This document shows positions 33,233 through 42,134 of a DNA stretch of 64,000 nt, piece after piece. A program made the translations under genes and the position numbers. The notes beneath the pieces are model-generated. The model was given only the letters and a program-made list of their open reading frames with translations. It was not told where the DNA came from and searched no databases. Every line of letters starts with the position of its first letter. Position 1 is the first letter of the stretch. Source of the DNA: Ectobacillus polymachus. GTDB taxonomy: Bacteria > Bacillota > Bacilli > Bacillales > Bacillaceae_G. The stretch is from positions 496,001 to 560,000 of the forward strand of contig NZ_JBLREB010000001.1 in assembly GCF_048159605.1 (NCBI RefSeq). Direction: 5' to 3'.

Positions 33233-33567
33233 TATCCAGTGCTTATCAATAAAGCAATTGAAGATCGTAAGCAAGCTTATTAACAAAAAGCGATCAAGTA
33301 TATCTTGGCAGCAATATTGATAGCGCTTCCAATAATCTAGAAAACTGTGCAGAACGAACAACTTTATTTAAAGTGGCTACAGAAGGCGAAAAAGACATTG
33401 CAGTATTTGCCGGCGACACTGACGGCCCTATTTCTCCTTGCGGGGCATGCCGTCAAGTTATAGCGGAATTTTGCGAGAAAGATACTCCTCTGGCGAACTT
33501 AAAAGGCGACTTTACAGAAATAAGCGAATTGCTGCCAGGAAGCTTTTCATTTAAAGATTTGAATTAA
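33233..33567 (+). pseudogene. cdd: Broken cytidine deaminase gene
   Basis: The segment LINKAIEDRKQAY (about 33245-33280) matches the cytidine deaminase N-terminus. It ends in a stop where PYSKFPVGAAL should follow; about 25 codons are missing. From 33301 another frame resumes with YLGSNI, then NCAERTTLFK and SPCGACRQVIAEFC, which hold the zinc Cys residues and catalytic Glu, and runs to the normal end. The gene therefore has a deletion plus frameshift and cannot make the full enzyme. It sits directly upstream of a nucleoside transporter. Confidence 0.85.
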
Positions 33568-33632
33568 TAATTCTATCAACATTATATCTTTCCATAAAAA
33601 ATACTATATCTTTATAATTTGGAGGAATTTAA

Positions 33633-34814
33633 ATGTCGATTTTAATCGCTATTATAGGTATTATTATATTATTTGGGTTATCTTGGTTAATGTCAAACGA
33701 CAAGAAAGGTATCAACCTTCGAGCAATCAGTATTATGTTGGGTCTACAGTTATCCATTGCGTGGTTCATGCTTAACACTTCAATCGGTCGATCAATCTTA
33801 CAAGCAGTAACAAACGGATTCAACAAAGTATTATCCTTTGGTGGAGACGGAATCAGCTTCGTTTTTGGTGGATTAGCTAAGCAACAACTGTTCTTCGTAA
33901 ACGTATTAATGCAAATCATATTTGTAACAGCAATCCTTGGCATCTTGACTTACACTCGCATCTTACCACTAGCTATCAAATATATTGGTGGATTTGTTTC
34001 TAAAGTAACTGGTTTACCTAAAATTGAATCTTTCGTAGCAGTAAACTCAATGGTATTCGGAGATACATCAGCAATCCTTTCAGTAAAATCATTCATACCT
34101 AAATTATCTGGTAACCGTTTATTCATTGTTGTAACATCTTCTCTAGTAGCTGTATCTGCTTCAATCTTGGGAGCATATATGAGCATGGTCCCTGCAGAGT
34201 TTGTTTTAGTAGCATTACCAATCAACGTATTCTCTGGTTTAATCTTCAGCTCAATTGTTTGCCCAGTTCGTAAAGAAGCAAACGATGAAGAAATCGATTT
34301 TAATGAAATAATGATCCCCGAGAAATCACTGTTTGAAGCAATTGGTAACTGGACGCTTTTAGGAGGCAAGACCGCATTGATAGTGGGTGCGATGCTTATC
34401 ACTTACATTAGCTTAATTTCAATGGTAAACTGGATCTTTACTTCAATCTTAGGAATTAGCTTCACTAGTGTTTTAGGTTATGGGTTTGCTCCAATCGCTT
34501 ACATGATGGGTATTCCTTCATCTGAAATCGTACAAGCAGGTTCTGTAATGGGTACTAAAGTTGCGGCTAATGAATTCGTTGCAATGCTTGATTTCATGAA
34601 AATGATTCCTCATATGTCACATAAGACAGTTGGTATCGTGTCGGCATTCTTAATCAGCTTTGCAAACTTCAGCTCGATTGGTATCATCCTTGGTACTGTA
34701 CAAGCTATCAGCCAACAAAAGGCTTCTGAGCTTGCTAAAGTAGGTTTGAAGGTATTGTTAGTTGCTACAATGGGTTCAATCTTAACTGGTACTATTGTTG
34801 GTCTATTCTTGTAA
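33633..34814 (+). CDS. nupC: NupC-type concentrative nucleoside transporter
   Basis: This 393-residue CNT-family symporter has about nine or ten helices. Recognisable parts are SFGGDGISFVFGGL, FVAVNSMVFGDTSAILSVKSF and the C-terminal MSHKTVGIVSAFLISFANFSS region. It imports pyrimidine and other nucleosides with H+ or Na+. TTTGGAGGAATTT precedes the ATG. It lies just downstream of a broken cytidine deaminase gene, which suggests a former nucleoside salvage operon. A duplicated gene tail begins 16 bases after the stop. Confidence 0.93.
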   Translation: MSILIAIIGIIILFGLSWLMSNDKKGINLRAISIMLGLQLSIAWFMLNTSIGRSILQAVTNGFNKVLSFGGDGISFVFGGLAKQQLFFVNVLMQIIFVTAILGILTYTRILPLAIKYIGGFVSKVTGLPKIESFVAVNSMVFGDTSAILSVKSFIPKLSGNRLFIVVTSSLVAVSASILGAYMSMVPAEFVLVALPINVFSGLIFSSIVCPVRKEANDEEIDFNEIMIPEKSLFEAIGNWTLLGGKTALIVGAMLITYISLISMVNWIFTSILGISFTSVLGYGFAPIAYMMGIPSSEIVQAGSVMGTKVAANEFVAMLDFMKMIPHMSHKTVGIVSAFLISFANFSSIGIILGTVQAISQQKASELAKVGLKVLLVATMGSILTGTIVGLFL

Positions 34815-34829
34815 AATGGGAGCTTCGGC

Positions 34830-34949
34830 TTGCAAGATTTAGAAAAGATTTTTAAAAAAGTAAAAAAAGTGATATGTATATAAATCCTATCAGATATATA
34901 GAGGACACGGAACGATGCGTAAAGCTTTGTTCGTGTCCTTTTTTATTTC
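34830..34949. repeat. Direct repeat copy B (gene fragment and terminator)
   Basis: This is the second copy of the 30275-30394 segment. It encodes LQDLEKIFKKVKKVICI in frame with a stop and carries a diverged terminator (GGACACGGAAC / GTTCGTGTCC then TTTTTT). No gene start belongs to it, so it is a fragment. The hairpin probably now ends the nupC transcript. Confidence 0.85.
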
Positions 34950-35020
34950 TATCTTAATGATTATGTAATTCCACAAACAACGGAATTATATTTTTGAATT
35001 TTCGAATTATCAAATTTTTG

Positions 35021-35078
35021 TTGACAGGGAATAATCCGCCGTTATAATAAATATCATGAGATGTTAGAAAACCTAACA
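35021..35078 (+). promoter_or_regulatory. glnK-amtB promoter with GlnR/TnrA-type box
   Basis: A strong promoter (TTGACA at 35021, 16-base spacer, TATAAT at 35043) is followed by TGTTAGAAAACCTAACA at 35062-35078. This matches the GlnR/TnrA consensus TGTNANAWWWTNTNACA at all but one fixed position. The box lies downstream of the -10, near +10 to +27, which fits repression rather than the -50 activation site known for B. subtilis nrgAB. Confidence 0.82.
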
Positions 35079-35094
35079 AGGAATGGTGGAATTG

Positions 35095-35454
35095 ATGAAA
35101 AAGATTGAAGCAATTATTCGACCAGAGAAAATTACAGAGACAATTAAAGGCTTGCGAAATATAGGAATTACCGGCTTTACTGTATCTCAAGTAGTAGGTA
35201 GAGGAAAGCAGAAGGATCAGCAGGGGGTATATCGTGGGAAGAATTATAAAGTGACGCTTCATCCGAAGGTCAAGCTGGAAATTATTCTTTCCGATTACAT
35301 GGTGATGTCTACCGTTGAAGCGATAATGGAGCATGCGCATACGGGTGAAGATGGGGATGGCAAAATTTTTGTGTTTCCGGTATACGAAGCGTACAACATT
35401 CGTACGAAACAAATGGACGAAAGTATTGACGAATTAGTCGAGCGGGGAGAGTGA
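35095..35454 (+). CDS. glnK: PII signal transduction protein
   Basis: This 119-residue PII protein has the T-loop with GRGKQKDQQGVYRGKNY (Tyr in GVYRG) and the C-terminal signature HAHTGEDGDGKIFVFPV. PII proteins sense 2-oxoglutarate and ATP/ADP and block AmtB when nitrogen is ample. ATG 35095 follows GGTGGAATTG. The gene order glnK-amtB is the reverse of nrgA-nrgB in B. subtilis. The stop lies inside the leader of amtB. Confidence 0.95.
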   Translation: MKKIEAIIRPEKITETIKGLRNIGITGFTVSQVVGRGKQKDQQGVYRGKNYKVTLHPKVKLEIILSDYMVMSTVEAIMEHAHTGEDGDGKIFVFPVYEAYNIRTKQMDESIDELVERGE

Positions 35455-35459
35455 CAACG

Positions 35460-36761
35460 ATGGAACAACTGTATATGAATACGATTTGGGTTGTCCTATC
35501 GGCAGCCATGATCTTGTTTATGGAAGGCGGATTCAGCTTATTGGAGTCGGGATTTGTCCGGACAAAAAATGCAGTGAATGTAACGATGAAGATTTTTGTG
35601 GATTTAACCATCGGTGCACTGGCATATTGGCTCATTGGATTTGGTGTCATGTATGGGAAGGATGCATTTGGTGCAATTGGTACGAATTTATTCGGTAGTC
35701 CGGATCACATTGTTCTTTCGATTCCGCTGCCTAGTGCTGCTTATGTATTGTTTCAAATTGGGTTTGCGGTAGCGTGTATTTCCATTGTTTCTGGTGCGGT
35801 GGCAGAGCGTATGAATTTTAAAGCATACTTAGTAACGGCTGCCCTGATTACAATCGTTGTGTATCCACTATCAGGCCATTGGATTTGGAATAGTAACGGC
35901 TGGCTTGCAAAGCTAGGTATGAAGGATTTTGCGGGATCCGCTGCAATTCATGCCGTAGGTGGATTTGCTGCTTTAGCAATGGCGAAATATCTTGGACCGC
36001 GTAAAGGTAGATTTAATACAGATGGCAGTGCAAATGTATTTGCACCAAGTAATATTCCCCTTGCATCAGCGGGAGCTTTTATTCTATGGTTTGGCTGGTT
36101 TGGGTTTAATGCTGGAAGTACATTAGATGCATCAAGCGCTGCTCTTGCTCCGATTGCTATCAATACGATGCTAGCAGCTGCGAGCGGTGGTACGGTTGCT
36201 TTATTTTTAACAACAATGAAGTTTGGAAAAGCTGATCCAAGTATGACGATTAATGGTGTGCTATCTGGATTAGTGGCAGTTACAGCGGGCTGTGCTTATA
36301 TTTCCGAATGGAGTGCAGTTATTATTGGTTTACTTAGCGGTATTATCGTAATATATGCAACGTTGTTTATTGATAATTTGAAAATTGATGATCCGGTTGG
36401 TGCAGTAGCGGTTCATGGTTTTAACGGTGTGTTCGGAACGATAGCGGTTGGCTTATTTGATTCAAAACAAGGGCTGCTTACGACAGGTCATGTTGGTCTT
36501 CTTGGGGTCCAGCTTCTTGGTGCAGTGGTTGTCATTGTTTGGGGGTTCATTGGTGGTACATTTATGGCGAAGGTATGCGACCTAACGGTTGGGCTTCGGG
36601 CAAGCGAACGGGAAGAGGAAGAGGGTCTCGATATGTCTTACCATGGCATTCCAGCATACAACGAGCTTGAACGATTTACAGATTTACCTACAAATTTATA
36701 TGATTTTGAAGAAACGACAGGTATTACGGTAGAACGTGGTAAGAAAGAAGTAAGTGTCTAA
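35460..36761 (+). CDS. amtB: Ammonium transporter
   Basis: This 433-residue Amt protein has 11 helices. Visible family parts are FMEGGFSLLESGFVRTKNAVN, AIHAVGGFAALA (with the pore His), WFGWFGFNAGSTL and AVHGFNGVFGTIAVGL (with the second pore His). The cytoplasmic tail is long (about 45 residues, YHGIPAYNELERFTDLPT). ATG 35460 follows GGGGAGAG; GTG 35451 overlaps the glnK stop but would leave no room for a ribosome site. It is the target of GlnK in the membrane. Confidence 0.95.
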   Translation: MEQLYMNTIWVVLSAAMILFMEGGFSLLESGFVRTKNAVNVTMKIFVDLTIGALAYWLIGFGVMYGKDAFGAIGTNLFGSPDHIVLSIPLPSAAYVLFQIGFAVACISIVSGAVAERMNFKAYLVTAALITIVVYPLSGHWIWNSNGWLAKLGMKDFAGSAAIHAVGGFAALAMAKYLGPRKGRFNTDGSANVFAPSNIPLASAGAFILWFGWFGFNAGSTLDASSAALAPIAINTMLAAASGGTVALFLTTMKFGKADPSMTINGVLSGLVAVTAGCAYISEWSAVIIGLLSGIIVIYATLFIDNLKIDDPVGAVAVHGFNGVFGTIAVGLFDSKQGLLTTGHVGLLGVQLLGAVVVIVWGFIGGTFMAKVCDLTVGLRASEREEEEGLDMSYHGIPAYNELERFTDLPTNLYDFEETTGITVERGKKEVSV

Positions 36762-36778
36762 GAAGAGAAGCAAAGGGA

Positions 36779-36811
36779 AGCTGTCTGTAATGAAAACAGA
36801 CAGCTTTTTTT
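36779..36811 (+). terminator. Terminator of glnK-amtB
   Basis: The perfect 11-bp hairpin AAGCTGTCTGT / ACAGACAGCTT is followed by a T-run. Confidence 0.92.
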
Positions 36812-37358
36812 ACAGATCATCCTGAATGGTACGGCCAGGGTAAAATTTGCTGGATTCGATTCCTTTGTTTTCTTTTGCCGAAATGTGAGTAGGGACGATT
36901 TTATACACCGCCGTTTTACTACCAAGTGACGATTGATATTTTTCTACGTGGCTTTGGGCAAGGGGGGAGTTGTAGTAGCCTGGAACATATTTATTTAACA
37001 GCTGCTGCAGTGAAGCAGTGGCCTCCTCTAGGCTAGTCACGATTTCGACTAGACCAAATAGGATAACACTCATATAGACGGTATCGGTATGAGCCGGAAT
37101 GGGATTGACCAACGTACCATTCTCCTCACTTACGGTAAAACAGGCATTGGCATTATCTTTTATCATCTCAGTCTTTCGTCCCTCCGCTGCCCCGTGAAAG
37201 TAAATGGCATCTTTCCACCATATATAATTTAGCGGGACAACATACGGCGTCTCCTTATTTGTGAGTCCTAAATAGCCTGTTTTAGCTTCGGATAAAAATT
37301 GGTTTATTTTCGCTTGATTTGTGACTTCAAGCTTTTTTTGACGGATTGGATCGTTCAT
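36810..37358 (-). CDS. Pyridoxamine 5'-phosphate oxidase family protein (Nim-like)
   Basis: This 182-residue split-barrel flavoprotein has the NimA/PNPOx-like pattern TGYLGLTNKETPYVVPLNYIW, then DAIYFHGAAEGRKTEMIKDN, then CFTVSEE. Members bind FMN or haem; some reduce nitroimidazoles. ATG 37358 follows GAGAGGAGAAATGCTC. A longer upstream frame is hydrophobic and has no ribosome site, so it is not part of the gene. It is convergent with amtB. Confidence 0.85.
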   Translation of the reverse strand: MNDPIRQKKLEVTNQAKINQFLSEAKTGYLGLTNKETPYVVPLNYIWWKDAIYFHGAAEGRKTEMIKDNANACFTVSEENGTLVNPIPAHTDTVYMSVILFGLVEIVTSLEEATASLQQLLNKYVPGYYNSPLAQSHVEKYQSSLGSKTAVYKIVPTHISAKENKGIESSKFYPGRTIQDDL

Positions 37359-37624
37359 AGAGCATTTCTCCTCTCTTGGTATAAAATTCGGATTATTCTG
37401 ACATGTGATTGTACATATTATAACGAAAGCTAAGAAGAAATGTAAGAGAAATCGAGTGGTGAATAGGAAGGTGGTATTCCTTTTGAATAGAACGTTTACA
37501 TATGTGACATTTATATAAGAGTACCACCTGGGAATCACATATTTTCACGGAAGTGTGGATAGCTTCGGATTCGCGAGATTGGTAGAATGAAAACAAAAGT
37601 CTGTATATAGACTATGGGGGTAAT

Positions 37625-39334
37625 ATGAATTTGCACCGTAAATATATTAAGGCTTATTGGAAGCCTTTTAGCGTAGCGATTGCTTTTTTAACGTTTGAAG
37701 CATTGTGTGACCTGATGCAGCCAACATTATTATCGAAAATCATTGATATTGGCATCGCCAATAAAGATATGAATTATGTGTTGAAATACGGCGGGATTAT
37801 GCTGATCATTACGTTGCTTGGTGCAGTTTTTGCTTCAATGCGGAATGTTATATCCAGCTATGTTTCGCAGCATTTTGGAACAGATTTGCGTGCAGATTTG
37901 TTTCGGAAAATTCAATCACTATCATTTGCGAATATGGATGAATTTGATCGTGCTTCCTTGATTACAAGGTTAACCAATGATGTGACACAGGTTCAAATGT
38001 TTGTGAATGGACTTATGCGGATTTTTGTGAAGGCGCCTTTAATTGGAATCGGAAGTCTGATTTTGGCTATTCGTTTAAACCCTCATTTAGCCGTTGTGCT
38101 AGCGGTTATTGTTCCAATCGTTGCCGCGCTTATTTGGTTAAACATGAGAATCGGATTTCCGTTTTTTATTAAAGTACAAGGCGCTTTGGATCGTGTCAAT
38201 CGTGTGATAAGAGAGTATTTGTCTGGTATTCGGGTTGTCAAAGCTTTTAACCGTTTTGATTACGAGGTTGATAAATTTAAGGCAGTAAATGAGGAATATC
38301 AAAACAGATCCATTACCGCTCTGCGTGTTATGGCTGGTTTTAACCCAGCAATTGCGCTTACCGTGAATCTTGGAATTGTGGCGGTACTTTGGCTTGGAGG
38401 ACTTGGCGTAAGTCAAGGAAATATGCAGGTAGGCCATGTTATTGCATTCATTAACTATATTACGCAAATATTATTTTCCTTGATGATTATTTCGATGGTG
38501 TTAACAATGTTTGTGCGGGCGAGAGCTTCCTATAATCGGATTGGTGAAGTGTTTTCACAGGAAAATCAGATGACCTGGAGTGAGCAGGACAGCGCACCAT
38601 TAACAGGAAAAATTGAATTTGAAGATGTCAGTTTTTCTTATGAGGGAGGCGACCCTGTTGTTAGTCATATAACCTTTCACTGCATGCCTGGGGAAACAGT
38701 TGGAATTATTGGCTCAACAGGCGCAGGAAAAAGTAGCCTTGTAAATTTAATTCCGCGTTTTTATGATGCAACGTCTGGCTGTATCAAAATAAATGGAGAA
38801 GACATAAGGGAGATAGATCCGAAAAGATTGCGAGATAAAATCGCGATTGTCCCACAAAAAAATGTTCTATTCACAGGTACCATTCTCGATAACATACGAT
38901 GGGGTAAGCAAGATGCGACAAAAGAAGAACTCTTGCAAGCCGCAAAGATGGCCGAGGCACATGCGTTTATCACTTCCTTCCCGGAAGGCTATGAAACGAA
39001 AATAGGTCAAGGCGGTGTGAATCTTTCTGGTGGGCAGAAACAGCGGCTTGCCATTGCGCGGGCGATTGTAAGAAAGCCGGAAATTCTTATTTTAGATGAT
39101 TCGACGAGTGCTGTCGATGTAGCGACAGAAGGAAGAATTAAGAAATCGCTAGCTGCCTATACTTCGGTTACACGCCTTATTATTGCCCAGCGGATTAGCT
39201 CGGTTATGGATGCAGACAAGATTCTTGTATTAGATCACGGTGAAATCGTAGGTATGGGTAAGCATGAAGAGCTAGTTAAGAGCTGCAGCATGTATCAGGA
39301 AATTGCTCAATCTCAAGCAGGCAAGGTGGTGTAA
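37625..39334 (+). CDS. ABC exporter half-transporter, degenerate catalytic site (YfiB-like)
   Basis: This 569-residue protein has six N-terminal membrane helices (about 15-320) and a C-terminal ATPase with GSTGAGKSS (Walker A), NLSGGQKQRLAIARA (signature) and LILDDSTSAVD. The catalytic Glu after Walker B is replaced by Asp, the mark of the degenerate half in heterodimeric exporters such as YfiB/YfiC or BmrC/D. It is separated from its partner by only two bases. Substrate unknown, probably drug or lipid efflux. Confidence 0.93.
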   Translation: MNLHRKYIKAYWKPFSVAIAFLTFEALCDLMQPTLLSKIIDIGIANKDMNYVLKYGGIMLIITLLGAVFASMRNVISSYVSQHFGTDLRADLFRKIQSLSFANMDEFDRASLITRLTNDVTQVQMFVNGLMRIFVKAPLIGIGSLILAIRLNPHLAVVLAVIVPIVAALIWLNMRIGFPFFIKVQGALDRVNRVIREYLSGIRVVKAFNRFDYEVDKFKAVNEEYQNRSITALRVMAGFNPAIALTVNLGIVAVLWLGGLGVSQGNMQVGHVIAFINYITQILFSLMIISMVLTMFVRARASYNRIGEVFSQENQMTWSEQDSAPLTGKIEFEDVSFSYEGGDPVVSHITFHCMPGETVGIIGSTGAGKSSLVNLIPRFYDATSGCIKINGEDIREIDPKRLRDKIAIVPQKNVLFTGTILDNIRWGKQDATKEELLQAAKMAEAHAFITSFPEGYETKIGQGGVNLSGGQKQRLAIARAIVRKPEILILDDSTSAVDVATEGRIKKSLAAYTSVTRLIIAQRISSVMDADKILVLDHGEIVGMGKHEELVKSCSMYQEIAQSQAGKVV

Positions 39335-39336
39335 GG

Positions 39337-41202
39337 ATGGCCCGGTCAAAAGAAACACAACAGCCTATGCAACAGGCGTCTTTACCTGGAAGAGGAATGC
39401 GACCTGGCGGGAGCTTTGGCGGACATCGGGGAAGAGGCCCTGTTGTAAAACCGAAAAATGCAAAAGGAACATTCAAGCGTTTGTGGCTTTTTTTAGGAAA
39501 GGAACAAAAGCTTTTACTGCTTATTTTTTTATTTATTATTTTTGATTCATTGCTCACACTTGCAGCGCCGTATTTAATCGGCCGTTCAGTCGATGCTATG
39601 ACACCTGCTAGAAATGTGAATTTCGGGATGCTTGGCAATGCTATTACGGCATTAGTACTGGCATACTTTATGGATGCTGTTCTTACGTTTTTACAAGGCT
39701 GGCTGATGGCGGGTGTTTCCGGACGAATTGTTATGAATTTAAGAAAAACCTTATTTGATAAGCTGCAAAAGTTACCGGTTGGTTTTTTTGATACACGGCC
39801 AAATGGAGATATTATGAGCCGCTTATCGAATGACATCGATAATGTAAGCACGACGATCTCACAGTCAACTACACAGCTGATGTCTGGTGTTATTGTACTG
39901 ACTGGCTCCTTCGTCATGATGATTGTACTTAGTCCACTTTTGACGCTAGCAAGTCTCATTACGGTTCCTATGGTGTATTTCCTTACGCGGATGATTGCTA
40001 AAAAAACAAGTGTACTCTTTAAAGGGCAGCAGATGCAGCTCGGAATGCTAAACAGTCATGTCGAAGAAACGATTTCAGGTTGGAATGTTGTCAAAGCCTT
40101 TAACCATGAAGATAAAGCAATTGAGGAATTTGATGAGGTAAATAAAGAGCTTTGCAATGTAGGAATGAAGGCGCAAATTTGGTCAGGATTTTTAATGCCC
40201 ATTATGAATGTGATCAATAATATTGGTTTTGCAATGGTTGCGATTGTCGGCGGAATACTCGCTGTGAAAGGTATGATTACGGTTGGGGTGATTGCAAGCT
40301 TTCTCAGCTATTCTAGACAGTTTGTTCGGCCGCTAAATGACCTTGCAAATATTTTTAATACGTTACAATCGGGTCTAGCTGGTGCAGAGCGGGTATTTGA
40401 AGTTCTTGATGAAGAAGAGGAGAAGCCAGACGTCCCGGATGCTGTTGCCTTAATGAATCCAAAAGGGCAAGTCGTGTTTGAAGATGTAAGCTTTGGCTAT
40501 CGTTCGGATGTACCCATCTTAAAGCATATTAGCTTTACATCAGACGAAGGCAGCAGTACGGCACTTGTCGGACCGACGGGGGCAGGTAAGACGACGATTG
40601 TGAATTTGCTTACCCGTTTCTATGACGTATCAGCTGGGAGAATTACGATTGATGGAAGGGATATTCGCGATTATACAAGAGATAGTGTGAGAAGATGCTT
40701 TGGCATTGTCCTGCAGGATACGTATTTATTTTCCGGCACGATAAAGGAAAATATTAAATATGGGAACCCTGAAGCTACCGATGATGAGGTAGAAGATGCA
40801 GCACAAATGGCAAATGCAGATGAATTTATTAAGCGTCTACCTGATCGATATGATACATCATTGGCAGAGAACGGTGGGAATTTGAGTCAAGGCCAAAGAC
40901 AGCTGCTAGCGATTGCAAGGGTAATTCTGGCAAAGCCTTCGATTCTTATTTTAGATGAGGCGACAAGTAGCATTGATACGCGTACGGAACTTCATATTCA
41001 AGATGCTTTACTGCAAATTATGAAAGGACGTACGAGCTTTATCATCGCCCATAGGCTAAATACGATACGAGATGCAGATGCGATTATGGTGATTGACCAC
41101 GGGGAAATTGTAGAGCAAGGCAGCCACTCTTCTTTGCTAGAAGAGAAGGGGGCATATTACAATATGGTTCGGCATCAGATGCAAAATAGTATAACGGAAT
41201 AA
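39337..41202 (+). CDS. ABC exporter half-transporter, catalytic partner (YfiC-like)
   Basis: This 621-residue protein starts with a basic, Gly/Pro/Gln-rich N-terminal tail of about 45 residues (GRGMRPGGSFGG, HRGRGP). Six helices and an ATPase follow. The ATPase has GPTGAGKTT, LSQGQRQLLAIARV and LILDEATSSIDT; the catalytic Glu is intact. The signature motif has LSQGQ rather than LSGGQ, as usual for the partner half. It forms the heterodimer with the preceding gene product. Confidence 0.93.
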   Translation: MARSKETQQPMQQASLPGRGMRPGGSFGGHRGRGPVVKPKNAKGTFKRLWLFLGKEQKLLLLIFLFIIFDSLLTLAAPYLIGRSVDAMTPARNVNFGMLGNAITALVLAYFMDAVLTFLQGWLMAGVSGRIVMNLRKTLFDKLQKLPVGFFDTRPNGDIMSRLSNDIDNVSTTISQSTTQLMSGVIVLTGSFVMMIVLSPLLTLASLITVPMVYFLTRMIAKKTSVLFKGQQMQLGMLNSHVEETISGWNVVKAFNHEDKAIEEFDEVNKELCNVGMKAQIWSGFLMPIMNVINNIGFAMVAIVGGILAVKGMITVGVIASFLSYSRQFVRPLNDLANIFNTLQSGLAGAERVFEVLDEEEEKPDVPDAVALMNPKGQVVFEDVSFGYRSDVPILKHISFTSDEGSSTALVGPTGAGKTTIVNLLTRFYDVSAGRITIDGRDIRDYTRDSVRRCFGIVLQDTYLFSGTIKENIKYGNPEATDDEVEDAAQMANADEFIKRLPDRYDTSLAENGGNLSQGQRQLLAIARVILAKPSILILDEATSSIDTRTELHIQDALLQIMKGRTSFIIAHRLNTIRDADAIMVIDHGEIVEQGSHSSLLEEKGAYYNMVRHQMQNSITE

Positions 41203-41211
41203 TAGATGTAG

Positions 41212-41247
41212 AAAAGGTATGGAATCGAAAGAATCTATACCTTTTTC
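41212..41247 (+). terminator. Terminator copy 1 (AAAAGGTATGG family)
   Basis: The hairpin AAAAGGTATGGAATC-gaaa-GAATCTATACCTTTT is followed by T's. A near-identical hairpin recurs at 42021 and a diverged one at 44385. Confidence 0.85.
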
Positions 41248-41333
41248 TTTTGTAAAAACAAGTTTTACGAGTAGTGCAGGGCAGAAAAATTGACTATCTA
41301 ATCTATAAAGAATACGATTGATATAAGAGTTTT

Positions 41334-41383
41334 TTACCTAGGTAAGAAACACTTATACATACAACTTAGAAAGTACAACTTAG
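41334..41383 (+). promoter_or_regulatory. Palindrome and direct repeats upstream of the flavoprotein gene
   Basis: A perfect 12-base palindrome TTACCTAGGTAA (41334-41345) and two copies of ACAACTTAG (41361-41369 and 41375-41383) lie between a possible promoter (TTGACT, 17 bases, TACGAT near 41290-41318) and the gene at 41427. They look like operator elements; the regulator is unknown. Confidence 0.45.
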
Positions 41384-41426
41384 TTACATGATGTGTGTCA
41401 AAAAAGATAAAAGGGAGCGGTGTAAC

Positions 41427-41990
41427 ATGTATGATATTGCGATTATAGGAGCTGGTTCTGCAGGAGCAAGTGCAGCACTGTTTGCTGCAAGAGCTGGAAA
41501 AAAGACAGTAGTACTTGATCATGGTAAAAGTATGACAAACCGCGCATGGATTGAAAATCATTATGGGGTACTAGAAATTTCAGGGCCTGAACTGCTTGAA
41601 CTAGGAAAAAAACAAGCAAGTAAGTTTGGAGCAGAACTTGTTGAAGATAAGGTTACCAATATTGTTAAAGCGGAATCCGGATTTCAAATCCAAGCAGAAA
41701 ATGGATCATATGAAGCCGGGCATGTCATTCTTGCAACAGGAGTATCCCTTGATCTTGCAGAAAGCATTGGATTGAAAACAAAACCAGGAACGGAACCGCG
41801 AATTAAGACAGTTCTTGATGTAGATGCAGAAGGGAAAACAAATGTAGATGGCATTTGGGCAGCAGGCACAGTAGCTGGTGTAAGCCTTCACACGATTATC
41901 ACTGCTGGAGATGGAGCAAAAGTAGCCGTGAATGTAATTAGTCAGATGAACGGAGAACGATACGCAGATCACGATATACTAAAAAAATAA
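41427..41990 (+). CDS. Short FAD-dependent oxidoreductase (thioredoxin-reductase-like)
   Basis: The 187-residue protein has an N-terminal FAD Rossmann motif (YDIAIIGAGSAGASAALFAARAG) and a C-terminal TNVDGIWAAGTVAGVSLHT segment equivalent to the FAD-binding end of thioredoxin reductase. The NADPH domain and CxxC redox pair, normally in between, are absent. It is half the usual size yet both ends join in one clean frame, so it is likely a genuine single-domain flavoprotein. ATG 41427 follows GGGAGCGG. Confidence 0.8.
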   Translation: MYDIAIIGAGSAGASAALFAARAGKKTVVLDHGKSMTNRAWIENHYGVLEISGPELLELGKKQASKFGAELVEDKVTNIVKAESGFQIQAENGSYEAGHVILATGVSLDLAESIGLKTKPGTEPRIKTVLDVDAEGKTNVDGIWAAGTVAGVSLHTIITAGDGAKVAVNVISQMNGERYADHDILKK

Positions 41991-42020
41991 GACATATAGC
42001 AAAAAAGACAGCATAATAAT

Positions 42021-42070
42021 ACATGTAGAAAAGGTATGGAATCGAAAGAATCCATACCTTTTTTACATGT
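42021..42070 (+). terminator. Terminator copy 2 (AAAAGGTATGG family)
   Basis: The hairpin AAAAGGTATGGAATC-gaaa-GAATCCATACCTTTT is extended by flanking ACATGTA / TACATGT arms. It ends the flavoprotein transcript. Confidence 0.88.
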
Positions 42071-42134
42071 AATGATGATTATTCCTGTTATTATGATATT
42101 AACACATAAAATAATAGTTTATTCAATTTAGTAA

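Noticed and set aside
33098..33283. Open frame of 61 codons ending in the cdd remnant
   Set aside because: No ribosome site; only its last codons resemble cytidine deaminase, so it was counted as part of the pseudogene.
36810..37538. Longer start for the PNPOx-family gene with a hydrophobic N-terminus
   Set aside because: The extension has no ribosome site and is not conserved in type, while ATG 37358 has a good one.
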